Assembly (NCBI GenBank): GCA_903958915.1 | Contig: CAJBVC010000033.1 | Span: 1-15,166, forward strand | Origin: an uncultured beta proteobacterium | Lineage (GTDB): Bacteria > Pseudomonadota > Gammaproteobacteria > Burkholderiales > Burkholderiaceae_C | Reading direction: 5' to 3' | DNA: 15,166 nt | In this document: piece by piece, positions 1 through 8,101 of the stretch | Position numbering within the stretch: position 1 is the first letter of the stretch | Layout: every line of letters begins with the position of its first letter | Translations under genes and position numbers: made by a program | Notes under the pieces: generated by a model | What the model was told of the DNA's origin: nothing | Seen by the model: only the letters and a program-made list of their open reading frames with translations | Databases searched by the model: none

Positions 1-999
<999 letters not shown>

Positions 1000-1076
1000 G
1001 AAGTTTCCCCTAGTCAGTTGGGGGCAGAGCTGAAGGTCTGTCCCGCAAGGTCTTTGTTTGTTACGCTTGCCAGATT

Positions 1077-1769
1077 ATGACCATGATTGCCGAGAATCTC
1101 CATCGCGTACAAGCGCGCATAGCGCAAGCCTGTACCCAAGCCGGGCGCGACGCGGCTACTGTGTCCTTGCTGGCGGTGTCAAAAACCTTTGGGGTCGAAT
1201 GGGTAGAGGCCGCTTTCGCGGCGGGGCAAACCGCGTTTGGCGAAAACTACATTCAGGAGGCAGTGGAGAAAATCCAGCTCCTGCGGCACCTGCCGCTGCA
1301 GTGGCACTGCATTGGCCCGGTTCAGAGCAACAAGACGCGCCTGGTGGCCGAGCATTTCGATTGGGTGCACACCGTCGATCGCCTGAAAATTGCCCAGCGC
1401 CTGCATGAACAGCGACCCGCACACCGCATGCCGTTGAACATCTGCATCCAGGTCAACGTGGATGGCGGCACCACCAAGTCGGGCGTTTCGCCGCCGGACG
1501 TGCTGGCGCTGGCTCGCGAAGTCGTGCAGCTGCCCCGTTTGCGTCTGCGCGGCTTGATGTGCATTCCCGAACCTGCTCCTGATTTTGTAGCTGCCTGCGC
1601 TGTGTTTCAGAGCGCCAGAGCCGTTTTTGATGCAGTAAACGCAGCAGGCATTGCGCTGGATACGCTGTCCATGGGTATGAGCGCGGATCTGGAAGCGGCG
1701 GTTGCCTCGGGCAGCACCCTGGTGCGTGTCGGCAGCGCTATTTTTGGTGAACGTGCACCAAAAGTCTGA
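1077..1769 (+). CDS. yggS: YggS/PROSC family pyridoxal phosphate homeostasis protein
   Basis: A 230-aa PLP-binding protein of the YggS/PLPBP family, a single-domain cytoplasmic TIM barrel like alanine racemase N-terminal domains, which buffers free pyridoxal 5'-phosphate and affects amino- and keto-acid balance. The expected PLP lysine is K36 in LLAVSKTFG. Other family blocks are [12 protein letters not shown] (54-65), [11 protein letters not shown] (76-86), [13 protein letters not shown] (125-137) and [17 protein letters not shown] (197-213). Length matches the family (E. coli about 234 aa). Two ATGs (1077 and 1083) are possible and neither has a strong Shine-Dalgarno sequence; 1077 is chosen by length. 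The start lies 77 bp from the divergent pilT start, so the two promoters share that gap. Residues about 169-185, in a variable part of the family, coincide with a dispersed repeat-like segment (see 1581-1630). Confidence 0.93.
   Translation: MTMIAENLHRVQARIAQACTQAGRDAATVSLLAVSKTFGVEWVEAAFAAGQTAFGENYIQEAVEKIQLLRHLPLQWHCIGPVQSNKTRLVAEHFDWVHTVDRLKIAQRLHEQRPAHRMPLNICIQVNVDGGTTKSGVSPPDVLALAREVVQLPRLRLRGLMCIPEPAPDFVAACAVFQSARAVFDAVNAAGIALDTLSMGMSADLEAAVASGSTLVRVGSAIFGERAPKV
1581..1630 (-). repeat. Repeat-like segment inside yggS (core GCGCAGGCAGCTAC on - strand)
   Basis: Read on the minus strand, 1600-1587 is GCGCAGGCAGCTAC. The same 14-base core, with one or two changes, recurs at 12581-12594, 13534-13547 and 14768-14781, and inverted at 11575-11588. 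Here it sits in frame within yggS codons for about residues 169-185. The wider 50-bp segment resembles short dispersed repeats I remember from Comamonadaceae genomes; that link is inference. The core recurrence is seen directly. Confidence 0.45.
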
Positions 1770-1773
1770 GGCA

Positions 1774-2034
1774 AGCAACCCCATGGGGGAAGACTTTGAC
1801 TACGCCAAGGGAGTCCAGTCGCCGGATCTCGATGCCGTGGTGAAGGATCTGCGTTGATGGCAGCGATGCCAACGCATCCCGCATTCGTCTAGCCCCCAGA
1901 AAGTCTGGGCTGTCAATGCGCCCGCCCAACTCGCCAAAGTGTTGCAAGCGCTGGAAGCGATTCAGACGGAGTTCAACCGTGCACAACGCGGCGGTAAGAA
2001 GATCTCGCTGGCTGATTTCATCGTGCTGACCGGC
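1774..2034 (+). pseudogene. katG: katG (catalase-peroxidase) remnant, deleted and frameshifted
   Basis: Directly after the yggS stop, three short stretches read as KatG, the bifunctional haem catalase-peroxidase. Block 1 (1774-1854) gives [15 protein letters not shown] then [12 protein letters not shown] and ends at TGA 1855-1857; it matches the KatG N-terminal region just before the distal-haem domain. Block 2a (1859-1894) gives [12 protein letters not shown]. After loss of one C in the C-run at 1893-1897, block 2b (1897-2034) continues [16 protein letters not shown] and [15 protein letters not shown], matching the KatG C-terminal domain. Normally about 400 residues, including both haem-ligand and catalytic segments, lie between the blocks, so the gene is dead. 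Homology stops 3 bp before the stop codon of the converging CopD-like gene. No other gene is visible in this interval. Confidence 0.85.
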
Positions 2035-2037
2035 TCC

Positions 2038-2508
2038 TCAGCTCACCAGCCGAAGCGCCGCGATGGCCAGCCAGCCCAAAATGAAGTTGGTGACCATCAT
2101 CGTATGCACCTGCGCTGCCGCCTTGCCAGCCAGCGGCCAATCCAGTGCGACCATCGCACGCTTGAAGTTTGGATAAGTGACACCGTAGAGGTAGGCAAAT
2201 ATCAGCATCATCAACAGACCCAACCCCAGCATGAGGTTCCACCCTAACGGCACGTAACCCTGGCCCGTGGCCTCTTTGACGGCCCGAAACAATGTGGTGT
2301 ACAAATTGGCGCCGGTCGCGAACAAGGCGATGGCAGACACAAGGACAACTGGGAAAAATCGTTTCCATACGGCCCCCATCAACATCAGGCGTTCGGGCGG
2401 TTGCAGCAAGGCGATGGCCGCCGGCCGCAGCGCCATCAGCATGAATGCCATACCGCCCATCCACAGAATGGCGGCCACAAGATGAATCAGTTTCACAAGA
2501 TCAAACAT
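2038..2508 (-). CDS. CopD-like integral membrane protein
   Basis: A 156-aa polytopic inner-membrane protein. Four hydrophobic helices are visible at about residues 5-27, 51-70, 92-111 and 133-153. The pattern ([15 protein letters not shown] at the start, RFFPVVL in the middle, a final [13 protein letters not shown] helix) resembles the CopD/copper resistance D-type family, some of which are linked to copper import. H9 and H135 could be metal or haem ligands, but this is inference. The start at 2508 is chosen because M-F-D-L begins the first helix and GGGAA lies just upstream; a longer reading to 2556 adds a polar leader not expected in the family. It is the last gene of a minus-strand operon and overlaps the preceding 37-aa ORF by 8 bp. 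Its stop abuts the converging katG remnant. Confidence 0.6.
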   Translation of the reverse strand: MFDLVKLIHLVAAILWMGGMAFMLMALRPAAIALLQPPERLMLMGAVWKRFFPVVLVSAIALFATGANLYTTLFRAVKEATGQGYVPLGWNLMLGLGLLMMLIFAYLYGVTYPNFKRAMVALDWPLAGKAAAQVHTMMVTNFILGWLAIAALRLVS

Positions 2509-2614
2509 ATTTTTCCCGGAATGGATCGGACATAAGCAGGGCGAAGAGTATGCCAATATGCATGCTCAACACATCAGGAAGCACATGGCGGAATCGGCGA
2601 TGTTTCGTGTTCAT
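2501..2614 (-). CDS. Possible 37-aa small membrane ORF bridging two genes
   Basis: This short frame begins at ATG 2614-2612, overlapping the TGA of the DUF2062 gene as ATGA, and ends at TGA 2503-2501, overlapping the start of the CopD-like gene by 8 bp. The product has a basic N-terminus (MNTKHRRFRH) followed by a short hydrophobic stretch (LSMHIGILFALLM) and a charged tail. No Shine-Dalgarno sequence is visible; expression would depend on translational coupling from the upstream gene. The exact double overlap is the only positive argument. It may simply be the intergenic spacer. Confidence 0.3.
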   Translation of the reverse strand: MNTKHRRFRHVLPDVLSMHIGILFALLMSDPFREKYV

Positions 2615-3135
2615 CGGCTCGAGCGACGCGCCCGCAGCGTGATCCAGATGCGCAGGCGCCACAGCATCTTGACACCAAAATACCCGAGGGATGCACCGCC
2701 CACTGCGAACATGCCCATACCCAGCACAGTGGGCCATCCAAACTCGCCCAGCCAGGACTGCGGACCTGCGTCCAGGGGAACGCTGGGTGCCACGGGTGCG
2801 CCCAACACCAGAGTACCGAGTTGGTATGCCAGCCAGAGCCAGAAGCCAATCGTCAGAGGGTTGGTGACCATCGTCATGGCTGCAGCGGCCGGAATATTGG
2901 CACGCCACACGGTGCAATGTGCCGCCGCCACGACGATCTGGCCGACCGGAATGACGAAGGCCCAAAACGTGCCAACCGCTACTCCGCGGGCAACCGCCTC
3001 ATGCTGAAATCTCCAGAGCTGCGGATGGAGCAACCGGTCTGCAACCGGACGCAACCAGGGGTGGGCAGACAAAACATCCCGGTTGGGCAGCGACTTACTC
3101 AGCTGTTCCCACCAGCCTGTACTGCTACGCTTCAT
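2611..3135 (-). CDS. DUF2062 domain membrane protein
   Basis: A 174-aa protein with the hallmarks of DUF2062: the leader HPQLWRFQHEAVARGVAVG (37-55), a first hydrophobic segment FWAFVIPVGQIVVAAAH (57-73), the conserved RANIPAA (78-84) and TNPLTIGFWLW (91-101), then further membrane segments near 95-112 and 134-156 and a basic C-terminus. The biochemical role of this family is unknown; members are small inner-membrane proteins. The start at ATG 3135 forms TGATG with the stop of the upstream gene, which fixes it and implies translational coupling. Reading further upstream to 3246 would run into the previous gene. Confidence 0.8.
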   Translation of the reverse strand: MKRSSTGWWEQLSKSLPNRDVLSAHPWLRPVADRLLHPQLWRFQHEAVARGVAVGTFWAFVIPVGQIVVAAAHCTVWRANIPAAAAMTMVTNPLTIGFWLWLAYQLGTLVLGAPVAPSVPLDAGPQSWLGEFGWPTVLGMGMFAVGGASLGYFGVKMLWRLRIWITLRARRSSR

Positions 3136-3512
3136 CAGGCAGCGGCACGGCGCGACACGGAAATCAGCGCATGTAACAACGCTGCGCCCACCGCAAGAAT
3201 CACTAACCCGACTCCCCACACCGTCCAGGCCAGTGGCGATAGCCAACTGCCGACCGACGGCAGTGCCTCAAGGGCAGACTCCACCCACGGCAGAACGCCT
3301 GCGGCCGTTGCCTTGACGGCCAGAACCAGCTCAGACGGTATCCACACCGTGATCCAGTCGGGAATGGGTAAGCGATCGATCTGCTGTGTCTGACCCACCA
3401 CCGACCCAATGCCCGTCAAGGACCAGCTCGCAAGGGAGTGCGCTATCCAGATGCAGGCTGACCAGATGGCAAGAAGCGTCAGAACAAAGAACCATGAAAC
3501 AATGTAGAGCAT
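3135..3512 (-). CDS. Hypothetical membrane protein, 125 aa
   Basis: First gene of the minus-strand operon, preceded by AAAGGA (3523-3518) at 5-nt spacing from ATG 3512. The product starts with a strong membrane helix (MLYIVSWFFVLTLLAIWSA, 1-19) and has a second one near 91-115 (SPLAWTVWGVGLVILAVGAA), separated by an amphipathic, proline- and tryptophan-containing loop that is probably periplasmic. The C-terminus (SVSRRAAA) is basic. I do not recognise a family. Coupling to the DUF2062 gene (1-base overlap) suggests a joint function. Confidence 0.7.
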   Translation of the reverse strand: MLYIVSWFFVLTLLAIWSACIWIAHSLASWSLTGIGSVVGQTQQIDRLPIPDWITVWIPSELVLAVKATAAGVLPWVESALEALPSVGSWLSPLAWTVWGVGLVILAVGAALLHALISVSRRAAA

Positions 3513-3648
3513 AAAAATCCTTTCACGCTGTGGTGTGATTGAGGGCCAATGATGCGGATCCTGGCGGGTCAATTGAAGCAGGCAAATGCGCGATGACGCT
3601 CCTGTTTTTACGAACCAAATATCCGGTTAACTCAGCATAAATAAGCTT

Positions 3649-3725
3649 CTACAGCGCTAAACTTGGTCATCGCATTGGCTGTAGCGTGTTCGGCTACAGC
3701 ACAAACCAGGCACCCGAACTGGGTG
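3649..3725 (+). promoter_or_regulatory. Structured leader upstream of the TerC/Alx gene
   Basis: The 240 bp between the divergent starts (3513-3752) hold no gene. Close to the TerC start lie three complementary segments: CTACAGC (3649-3655), GCTGTAGC (3678-3685) and GCTACAGC (3693-3700). The middle one can pair with either neighbour (7 bp or 8 bp, the latter with a 7-nt loop), so two hairpins exclude each other. A further small hairpin CACCC/GGGTG (3711-3715/3721-3725) follows, then the ribosome binding site AAGGG near 3743-3747. This switch-like layout suits leader control of terC/alx, which in other bacteria carries the yybP-ykoY manganese riboswitch. The hallmark GGGGAGUAG of that riboswitch is not seen here, so I do not assign it. 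No promoter could be placed with confidence. Confidence 0.4.
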
Positions 3726-3752
3726 ACTGTTCTCCAACTTGTAAGGGTCTTT

Positions 3753-4712
3753 ATGCAAACCATCGCTCCCCTGTGGCTGTGGGCCACTTTTGGCGGCATC
3801 GTGCTGGTGTCGCTCTTCATCGATTTTGTCGTGCTCAAAAAGCAGGGCTCGCACGATATTGGCGTCAAAGAGGCGCTGAACTGGTCCATGGTCTGGATCG
3901 GCCTGAGCTTTTTATTCAACGGGCTGTTCTGGTGGGCCGTGAAAGACAGCACCGGTTCCACCGAGATGGCCAACACCAAGTCGCTCGAGTTCCTGACCGG
4001 CTACCTGATCGAAAAATCGCTGGCGGTGGACAATATTTTTGTCTTCCTCATGATCTTTACCTACTTCGCTGTGCCCTCGCACTTTCAGAAGCGGGTGTTG
4101 ATGATTGGCATCATCGGCGCCATTGTGTTGCGCACCATCATGATTCTGGTGGGTGGCTGGTTGCTGGCCCAGTTCCACTGGATTCTGTACGTGTTCGGTG
4201 CCTTCCTGATTCTCACCGGTGTGAAGATGTGGTGGGCGGCTGGCAAGGAGCCCGATCTGGATGACAACCCCGCACTCAAACTGCTGCGCAAGCTGCTGCC
4301 GGTCAGTAAGAACTACGATGGTGAGAACTTCTGGACGGTGGAGAACGGCAAGAAAATCGCTACGCCGCTGTTCATGGTGATCTGTCTGATTGCGCTCACC
4401 GATGTGATCTTTGCGGTGGACTCGATCCCCGCCATTTTCGCCATCACCAGTGACCCCTTTATCGTGCTGACCAGCAATGTGTTTGCCATATTGGGCCTGC
4501 GCGCGATGTATTTCCTGCTGGCAGCGGTGGCCAACAAGTTCCACCTGCTGAACTACGGTCTGGCGGTGATTCTGGTGTTTATTGGTACCAAGATGTGCCT
4601 GATCGACATCTACAAGATCCCGGTGCTGTTCTCACTTGGAGTTGTGGTTGGCATTCTGGCGCTCACGATGATGCTCAGCGTGCGCTCTGCTCCGGCGCAG
4701 ACCAAAGGGTGA
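3753..4712 (+). CDS. TerC/Alx family integral membrane protein
   Basis: A 319-aa polytopic inner-membrane protein very like E. coli Alx (about 321 aa). Family signatures are EKSLAVDNIFVF (87-98) and the repeat counterpart ALTDVIFAVDSIPAIFAIT (214-232). Their acidic residues (E87, D93, D217, D223) lie in membrane helices and are thought to take part in metal handling; the two halves suggest the usual internal duplication. TerC-family proteins are linked to Mn(II) export or metal loading of exported enzymes, alkaline stress and tellurite resistance. The start ATG 3753 has TAAGGG at short distance; the frame is open upstream to 3663 but that extension lacks similarity. The small membrane gene follows after 20 bp, so co-transcription is likely. 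Confidence 0.88.
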   Translation: MQTIAPLWLWATFGGIVLVSLFIDFVVLKKQGSHDIGVKEALNWSMVWIGLSFLFNGLFWWAVKDSTGSTEMANTKSLEFLTGYLIEKSLAVDNIFVFLMIFTYFAVPSHFQKRVLMIGIIGAIVLRTIMILVGGWLLAQFHWILYVFGAFLILTGVKMWWAAGKEPDLDDNPALKLLRKLLPVSKNYDGENFWTVENGKKIATPLFMVICLIALTDVIFAVDSIPAIFAITSDPFIVLTSNVFAILGLRAMYFLLAAVANKFHLLNYGLAVILVFIGTKMCLIDIYKIPVLFSLGVVVGILALTMMLSVRSAPAQTKG

Positions 4713-4732
4713 ACACGAAAGGACAACCCACG

Positions 4733-4903
4733 ATGAACAACATCATCGCACCTGACGTCGCCATCGGCGCACTGGCATTGGCGCTCGTCGTGCTCTACGC
4801 TGCGTGGCATGAAGCCAGAGCGAAGAATGTACGCGACGCCAGATTGCTGGCTGCAGTGGGTGCAGTCAGCCTGATGGGCGGCGCTGCGGCGTGGTTGCAA
4901 TGA
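4733..4903 (+). CDS. Small membrane protein, 56 aa
   Basis: Begins 20 bp after the TerC-family stop, with AAAGGA (4718-4723) 9 nt before ATG 4733. The product is two hydrophobic helices (about residues 8-24 and 38-55) joined by a charged turn (WHEARAKNVRDARL), a typical small hairpin membrane protein. I recognise no family. The good ribosome binding site and tight spacing argue for a real gene co-expressed with the TerC protein, perhaps as a partner. Confidence 0.6.
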   Translation: MNNIIAPDVAIGALALALVVLYAAWHEARAKNVRDARLLAAVGAVSLMGGAAAWLQ

Positions 4904-5019
4904 GTTTCTTGCTTGCGTCAACACGACCAAAAAACCCAATGCAGTGCCTATACTGCCCTGGTAATGCAGCATCAACGGGGTGTCGAAATCGGGTCCTGAC
5001 TGACGCGTAAGCTGTACCG

Positions 5020-5994
5020 ATGCAAAGCTTCTTCGACCCCGCCATCCTGTTTTTTGTTTTTGGCATCCTTGCGGGTTCGCTGAAGTCGAATCTGGAGATA
5101 CCGCCCCAAATTTCGCGGTTTCTCTCTTTGTATTTGCTGATGGCCTTGGGCCTCAAAGGCGGCTTTGCCCTGGCGCAGACAGGCTTGACATCGGACGTGC
5201 TGATCAGCCTCGGCGCGGCGCTGGGCATGGCTGTGCTGGTGCCCGTGCTGGGGTATCTGCTGCTGCGCCGTTTTCTCACGGGGTTTGATGCGGCTGCCAT
5301 TGCAGCGACCTACGGCTCTGTCAGTGCCGTGACCTTCATAACCGCGGTGCAGTACCTCGATCAGCACGGCATCGACTACGGTGGGCACATGGCTGCGGCC
5401 ATGGCTTTGATGGAGTCACCCGCCATCGTGCTGGCGGTGGTGCTGGCCAACCATGCACGCCAACAATCGAGTGCCGCCGATGGAGCCGGTGCGAGCGTGG
5501 CAAGCCCACCGCTCAAGCACATCCTGCATGAAGCTTTGACCGACGGCGCACAACTCCTGCTGCTGGGGGCAATGCTGATCGGTGTACTGACTGGCGAGTC
5601 GGGGCAGGCGGCCATGAAGCCCTTCTCGGTGGACTTGTTCAAAGGCATGCTGGCCTTCTTTCTGCTCGATATGGGCCTGCTGGCCGCGCGCAACATGGGC
5701 AAGCTGCGTGGGCAGTCGGCCTGGTTGCTGGTGTACGCGATCGCGGGTCCCTTGGTGCATGCGGGCATTGCGCTGGCCCTGGGTACCTGGTTGGGTATGT
5801 CGGTCGGCAATGTGGCGTTGCTGATGGTGTTGGCGGCCAGTGCGTCCTACATCGCCGTACCGGCAGTCATCCGCCATGCGATTCCCGAGGCCAATCCATC
5901 GCTGTACTTCGGCATGTCGCTGGGGTTGACGTTTCCGTTCAACATCCTGGTCGGAATTCCGCTGTATGTGCTCATCGCCCAACGCCTGGGGTGA
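5020..5994 (+). CDS. sbtA: SbtA-type sodium-dependent bicarbonate transporter
   Basis: A 324-aa inner-membrane protein of the SbtA (DUF897) family, Na+-dependent bicarbonate symporters first known from cyanobacterial CO2-concentrating mechanisms and widespread in heterotrophs. It shows the inverted two-domain plan: the first half has YGSVSAVTFITAVQYLD (98-114) and MALMESPAIVLAVVL (128-142), the second half FLLDMGLLAARNM (214-226) and LAASASYIAVPAVIRHAIPE (271-290). A hydrophilic linker (146-165) separates the halves, as in SbtA. Length is slightly below the cyanobacterial proteins. The 116-bp upstream gap has a TATACT (4949-4954) as possible -10 without a good -35, and the ribosome binding site is weak. 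The PII-like partner SbtB is not encoded next door. A carbonic anhydrase lies 1.2 kb away on the other strand. Confidence 0.88.
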   Translation: MQSFFDPAILFFVFGILAGSLKSNLEIPPQISRFLSLYLLMALGLKGGFALAQTGLTSDVLISLGAALGMAVLVPVLGYLLLRRFLTGFDAAAIAATYGSVSAVTFITAVQYLDQHGIDYGGHMAAAMALMESPAIVLAVVLANHARQQSSAADGAGASVASPPLKHILHEALTDGAQLLLLGAMLIGVLTGESGQAAMKPFSVDLFKGMLAFFLLDMGLLAARNMGKLRGQSAWLLVYAIAGPLVHAGIALALGTWLGMSVGNVALLMVLAASASYIAVPAVIRHAIPEANPSLYFGMSLGLTFPFNILVGIPLYVLIAQRLG

Positions 5995-6119
5995 GATGCA
6001 GGTTTTTACGAAGTCTTGATTCTGGAGAAGCTACTTTCCCAAACGGCTGGAACGGCAAACAATCACACTTTGATTTTGATGGCAGTAGCCCACATTCAAC
6101 CAAAAGTTAGGAACGAGAA

Positions 6120-6553
6120 ATGCGCAAATATGCCCAGAATAGCCCACAGGCCGCAGCAAGAATTGTTGCCTTGACCCTGGTCGCGGACGGCGACGTGGGC
6201 AAGGCAGAGTTTGCGTTGCTTGACGAAATCGCGGTGCACCAGCAGCTGGGTTTGGAGCGTGATGCCTTGCACGATGTTGTCGATGCATTTTGCGAGGACT
6301 TGTTGTCCAGCAAGCAACTTGCCTGGGCCGACGCCTGCCCGGTCGATGACTACACTCTGGCCGAACTGATGGAAGAAATTGACGATCCCGTGTTGCGCCG
6401 TAAAGTGCTGGATCTGTGCGTCAAGCTTGCTGCGGTGGATGGGCACGTGGCGCTGGGGAGTCGATCGTGCTGGTGTCGGCCATAGAGCATTGGGGTCTGC
6501 ATGACCACATGTTGCGTGCGCCGGATGCAGCACTGATGCAGCAAGCCAATTGA
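6120..6553 (+). pseudogene. TerB-like protein gene with a single frameshift
   Basis: The frame from ATG 6120 (AGGA at 6109-6112) reads as a TerB/tellurite-resistance-like small acidic helical protein: NSPQAAARIVALTLVADGDV (7-26) and DDPVLRRKVLDLCVKLAAVD (88-107). At residue 112 it leaves the family pattern and stops at 6483-6485. One base earlier, in the next frame, the sequence continues GESIVLVSAIEHWGLHDHM down to TGA 6551-6553, which restores a normal C-terminus of about 144 aa in total. The change lies in GCTGGGGAG (6452-6460): five G instead of four would give A-L-G-E-S and an intact gene. Either a true loss or a homopolymer sequencing error. TerB domains bind metal ions and act near membranes in Ter-type systems; a role next to a TerC protein is plausible. 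Confidence 0.7.
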
Positions 6554-6573
6554 CTGCGTGAGAGGAGGCTTCC

Positions 6574-7188
6574 ATGAAAACACCTGAATCTTCACAATCC
6601 GTTGGCTCCAGGCGAAACCTGTACTGCAGCCTGGTTGCCGCGCTGGCGTTGCCTTTAAGCGCTATTGCCGCTGAAAGCGACTGGAGTATTGGCACCTACG
6701 CGGGCAAGTACTACGACACCGAGCCTGCAGGATTTACCCAGGGGCGGGCCAACTATCTGGAGCATTACCTGGTGGCGGTCACCGCCAAAAAGACCCTCTG
6801 GCAATCGGCTACTTTGCCACTGTCGCTGGAACTTGACGGCATGCTGGGGCTGCAAAACGGCGTTGCAACGCTGGGTGAAGTGGCAGTTGCGCCAGCACTT
6901 CGATGGAGTGGATTCCCCTGGAACAACACGGTCCACACCAGCTTCAGTGCGGCACCCTTTGGTATCTCCTACACCACGTCCGTCAGCCCCCTCGAGCTGG
7001 GAAAGGACGGCAAGGGGAGCCGCTTCCTGAACTGGTTGTTTCTGGAGGTGGCGCTCTCCCGCCCCCAAGACAAGTCCACCGAAGTGTTCATGCGGCTGCA
7101 CCATCGCTGCTCGGTATATGACCTGTTGAACAACTACGGCGCCAACGGAGAAGACTTTGTTGCCTTCGGAGTGCGACGCCGGTTTTAA
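6574..7188 (+). CDS. Outer-membrane beta-barrel protein, PagL/acyloxyacyl hydrolase-like
   Basis: A 204-aa exported protein. A signal peptide is visible: RR-containing n-region, hydrophobic core LYCSLVAALALPLSA, cleavage after AIA (about residue 32). The mature part has alternating strands and ends in VRRRF with a terminal Phe, the usual outer-membrane targeting signal. The end segment VFMRLHHRCSVYDLLNNYG followed by GEDFVAFG resembles lipid A deacylase PagL and related barrels, in which a His-x-Ser plus Glu triad is catalytic. Here H177-R178-C179 puts Cys where the related proteins would have Ser, and E193 could be the acid; activity is therefore uncertain. Start ATG 6574 has a strong AGAGGAGG (6561-6568). 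Its stop is only 3 bp from the converging carbonic anhydrase stop. A generic outer-membrane protein is the alternative. Confidence 0.55.
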   Translation: MKTPESSQSVGSRRNLYCSLVAALALPLSAIAAESDWSIGTYAGKYYDTEPAGFTQGRANYLEHYLVAVTAKKTLWQSATLPLSLELDGMLGLQNGVATLGEVAVAPALRWSGFPWNNTVHTSFSAAPFGISYTTSVSPLELGKDGKGSRFLNWLFLEVALSRPQDKSTEVFMRLHHRCSVYDLLNNYGANGEDFVAFGVRRRF

Positions 7189-7191
7189 CGA

Positions 7192-7911
7192 TCAGGCAAA
7201 TATCTCGACCTTGCCATCGTCCAGGTCATAGCGACCGGCAACCACCTTGACTTTGCCCTTCTTGACCAGGTCGGCAACGATCGGGCTGCCGCTGGCGATC
7301 TTCGCGGCCGTGCGAATGGCACTTTCGCGCACCGCGTTTTCGACGAAATCGCCCGGCTTCCCCTTTACGGCTTTTGCGGCTGGCACGATGGCATCCACCA
7401 TCGGCTTGATGTTGGACGGGAATTTCGTATTCTTTTCGACGACTTCACAAGCTGCCGCCACCGCGCCGCAGCGCTCATGACCCAGCACCACAATCAGTGG
7501 AATGCCGAGCACGGCTGCGCCGTATTCGATGGTCCCCATGGTTGCCGTGTCCGCCATATTCCCCGCATTGCGCGCAACGAACAATTCACCCACACCGAGT
7601 CCGCCAAAAAGCAACTCCGGTGGCACCCTGCTATCGGCGCAGGAGACGATCGTGGCCCACGGGGTCTGGCTTTTAGCGGATTTGTCGCGCTGGTTGGTGA
7701 GTTCTCGCGCGCACAACTCGGGCCCTTTGACATATTTTTCGTTTCCAGCTTTGAGTTTGGCCAAAGCTTCATCGGGAGTCACACTGGTCGTTGGACCGCC
7801 CGCTGCAAAAGCCGGGACGGAAGTCATCGCAATACCGGCAACCGCACCGGATGCCGCCATCGAGAGAAAACCGCGCCTGGACGAAAGACGCGCAACACAA
7901 ATTTCACACAT
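7192..7911 (-). CDS. Beta-class carbonic anhydrase with Tat signal
   Basis: A 239-aa beta-carbonic anhydrase, interconverting CO2 and bicarbonate. Zinc and active-site residues are present: C91, D93 and R95 in VSCADSR, then H145 and C148 in GHERCGAV. The N-terminus has a twin-arginine signal (SSRRGFLSMAASG, 10-22; hydrophobic stretch; AFA cleavage near residue 37), so the folded zinc enzyme should be exported to the periplasm. Start ATG 7911 has AAGGGG at 7-nt spacing; the longer frame to 8061 would bury the signal peptide and is rejected. Upstream (7912-8101) is a 190-bp gap holding its promoter, with a TATAGT on the minus strand at 7992-7987 as a weak -10 candidate, and a small CGCGCT/AGCGCG hairpin. 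Together with the bicarbonate transporter it suggests handling of inorganic carbon across the envelope. Confidence 0.93.
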   Translation of the reverse strand: MCEICVARLSSRRGFLSMAASGAVAGIAMTSVPAFAAGGPTTSVTPDEALAKLKAGNEKYVKGPELCARELTNQRDKSAKSQTPWATIVSCADSRVPPELLFGGLGVGELFVARNAGNMADTATMGTIEYGAAVLGIPLIVVLGHERCGAVAAACEVVEKNTKFPSNIKPMVDAIVPAAKAVKGKPGDFVENAVRESAIRTAAKIASGSPIVADLVKKGKVKVVAGRYDLDDGKVEIFA

Positions 7912-8101
7912 GAGCTTGCCCCTTTTTGTAATCGTTGACAGGTCAGTTGGCCCAAACGCTCGATGCGTAAGGCTCGACCCGTCGCCACTATATCCACGAT
8001 CGCGGTTTTGCGCTTGGTCTCCTATGCTGCACTGTAAAAACGCATTGCGACGCTCATGCAATCGCGCTCAGAAGCGCGAGCTCAGACGCATTGAAGCGCC
8101 A

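Noticed and set aside
1058..1408. 116-aa plus-strand frame overlapping yggS
   Set aside because: Different frame from yggS, whose product has all family motifs.
3573..3752. yybP-ykoY manganese riboswitch upstream of the TerC gene
   Set aside because: Expected from gene context, but the conserved GGGGAGUAG segment could not be found; only an unassigned structured leader is reported.
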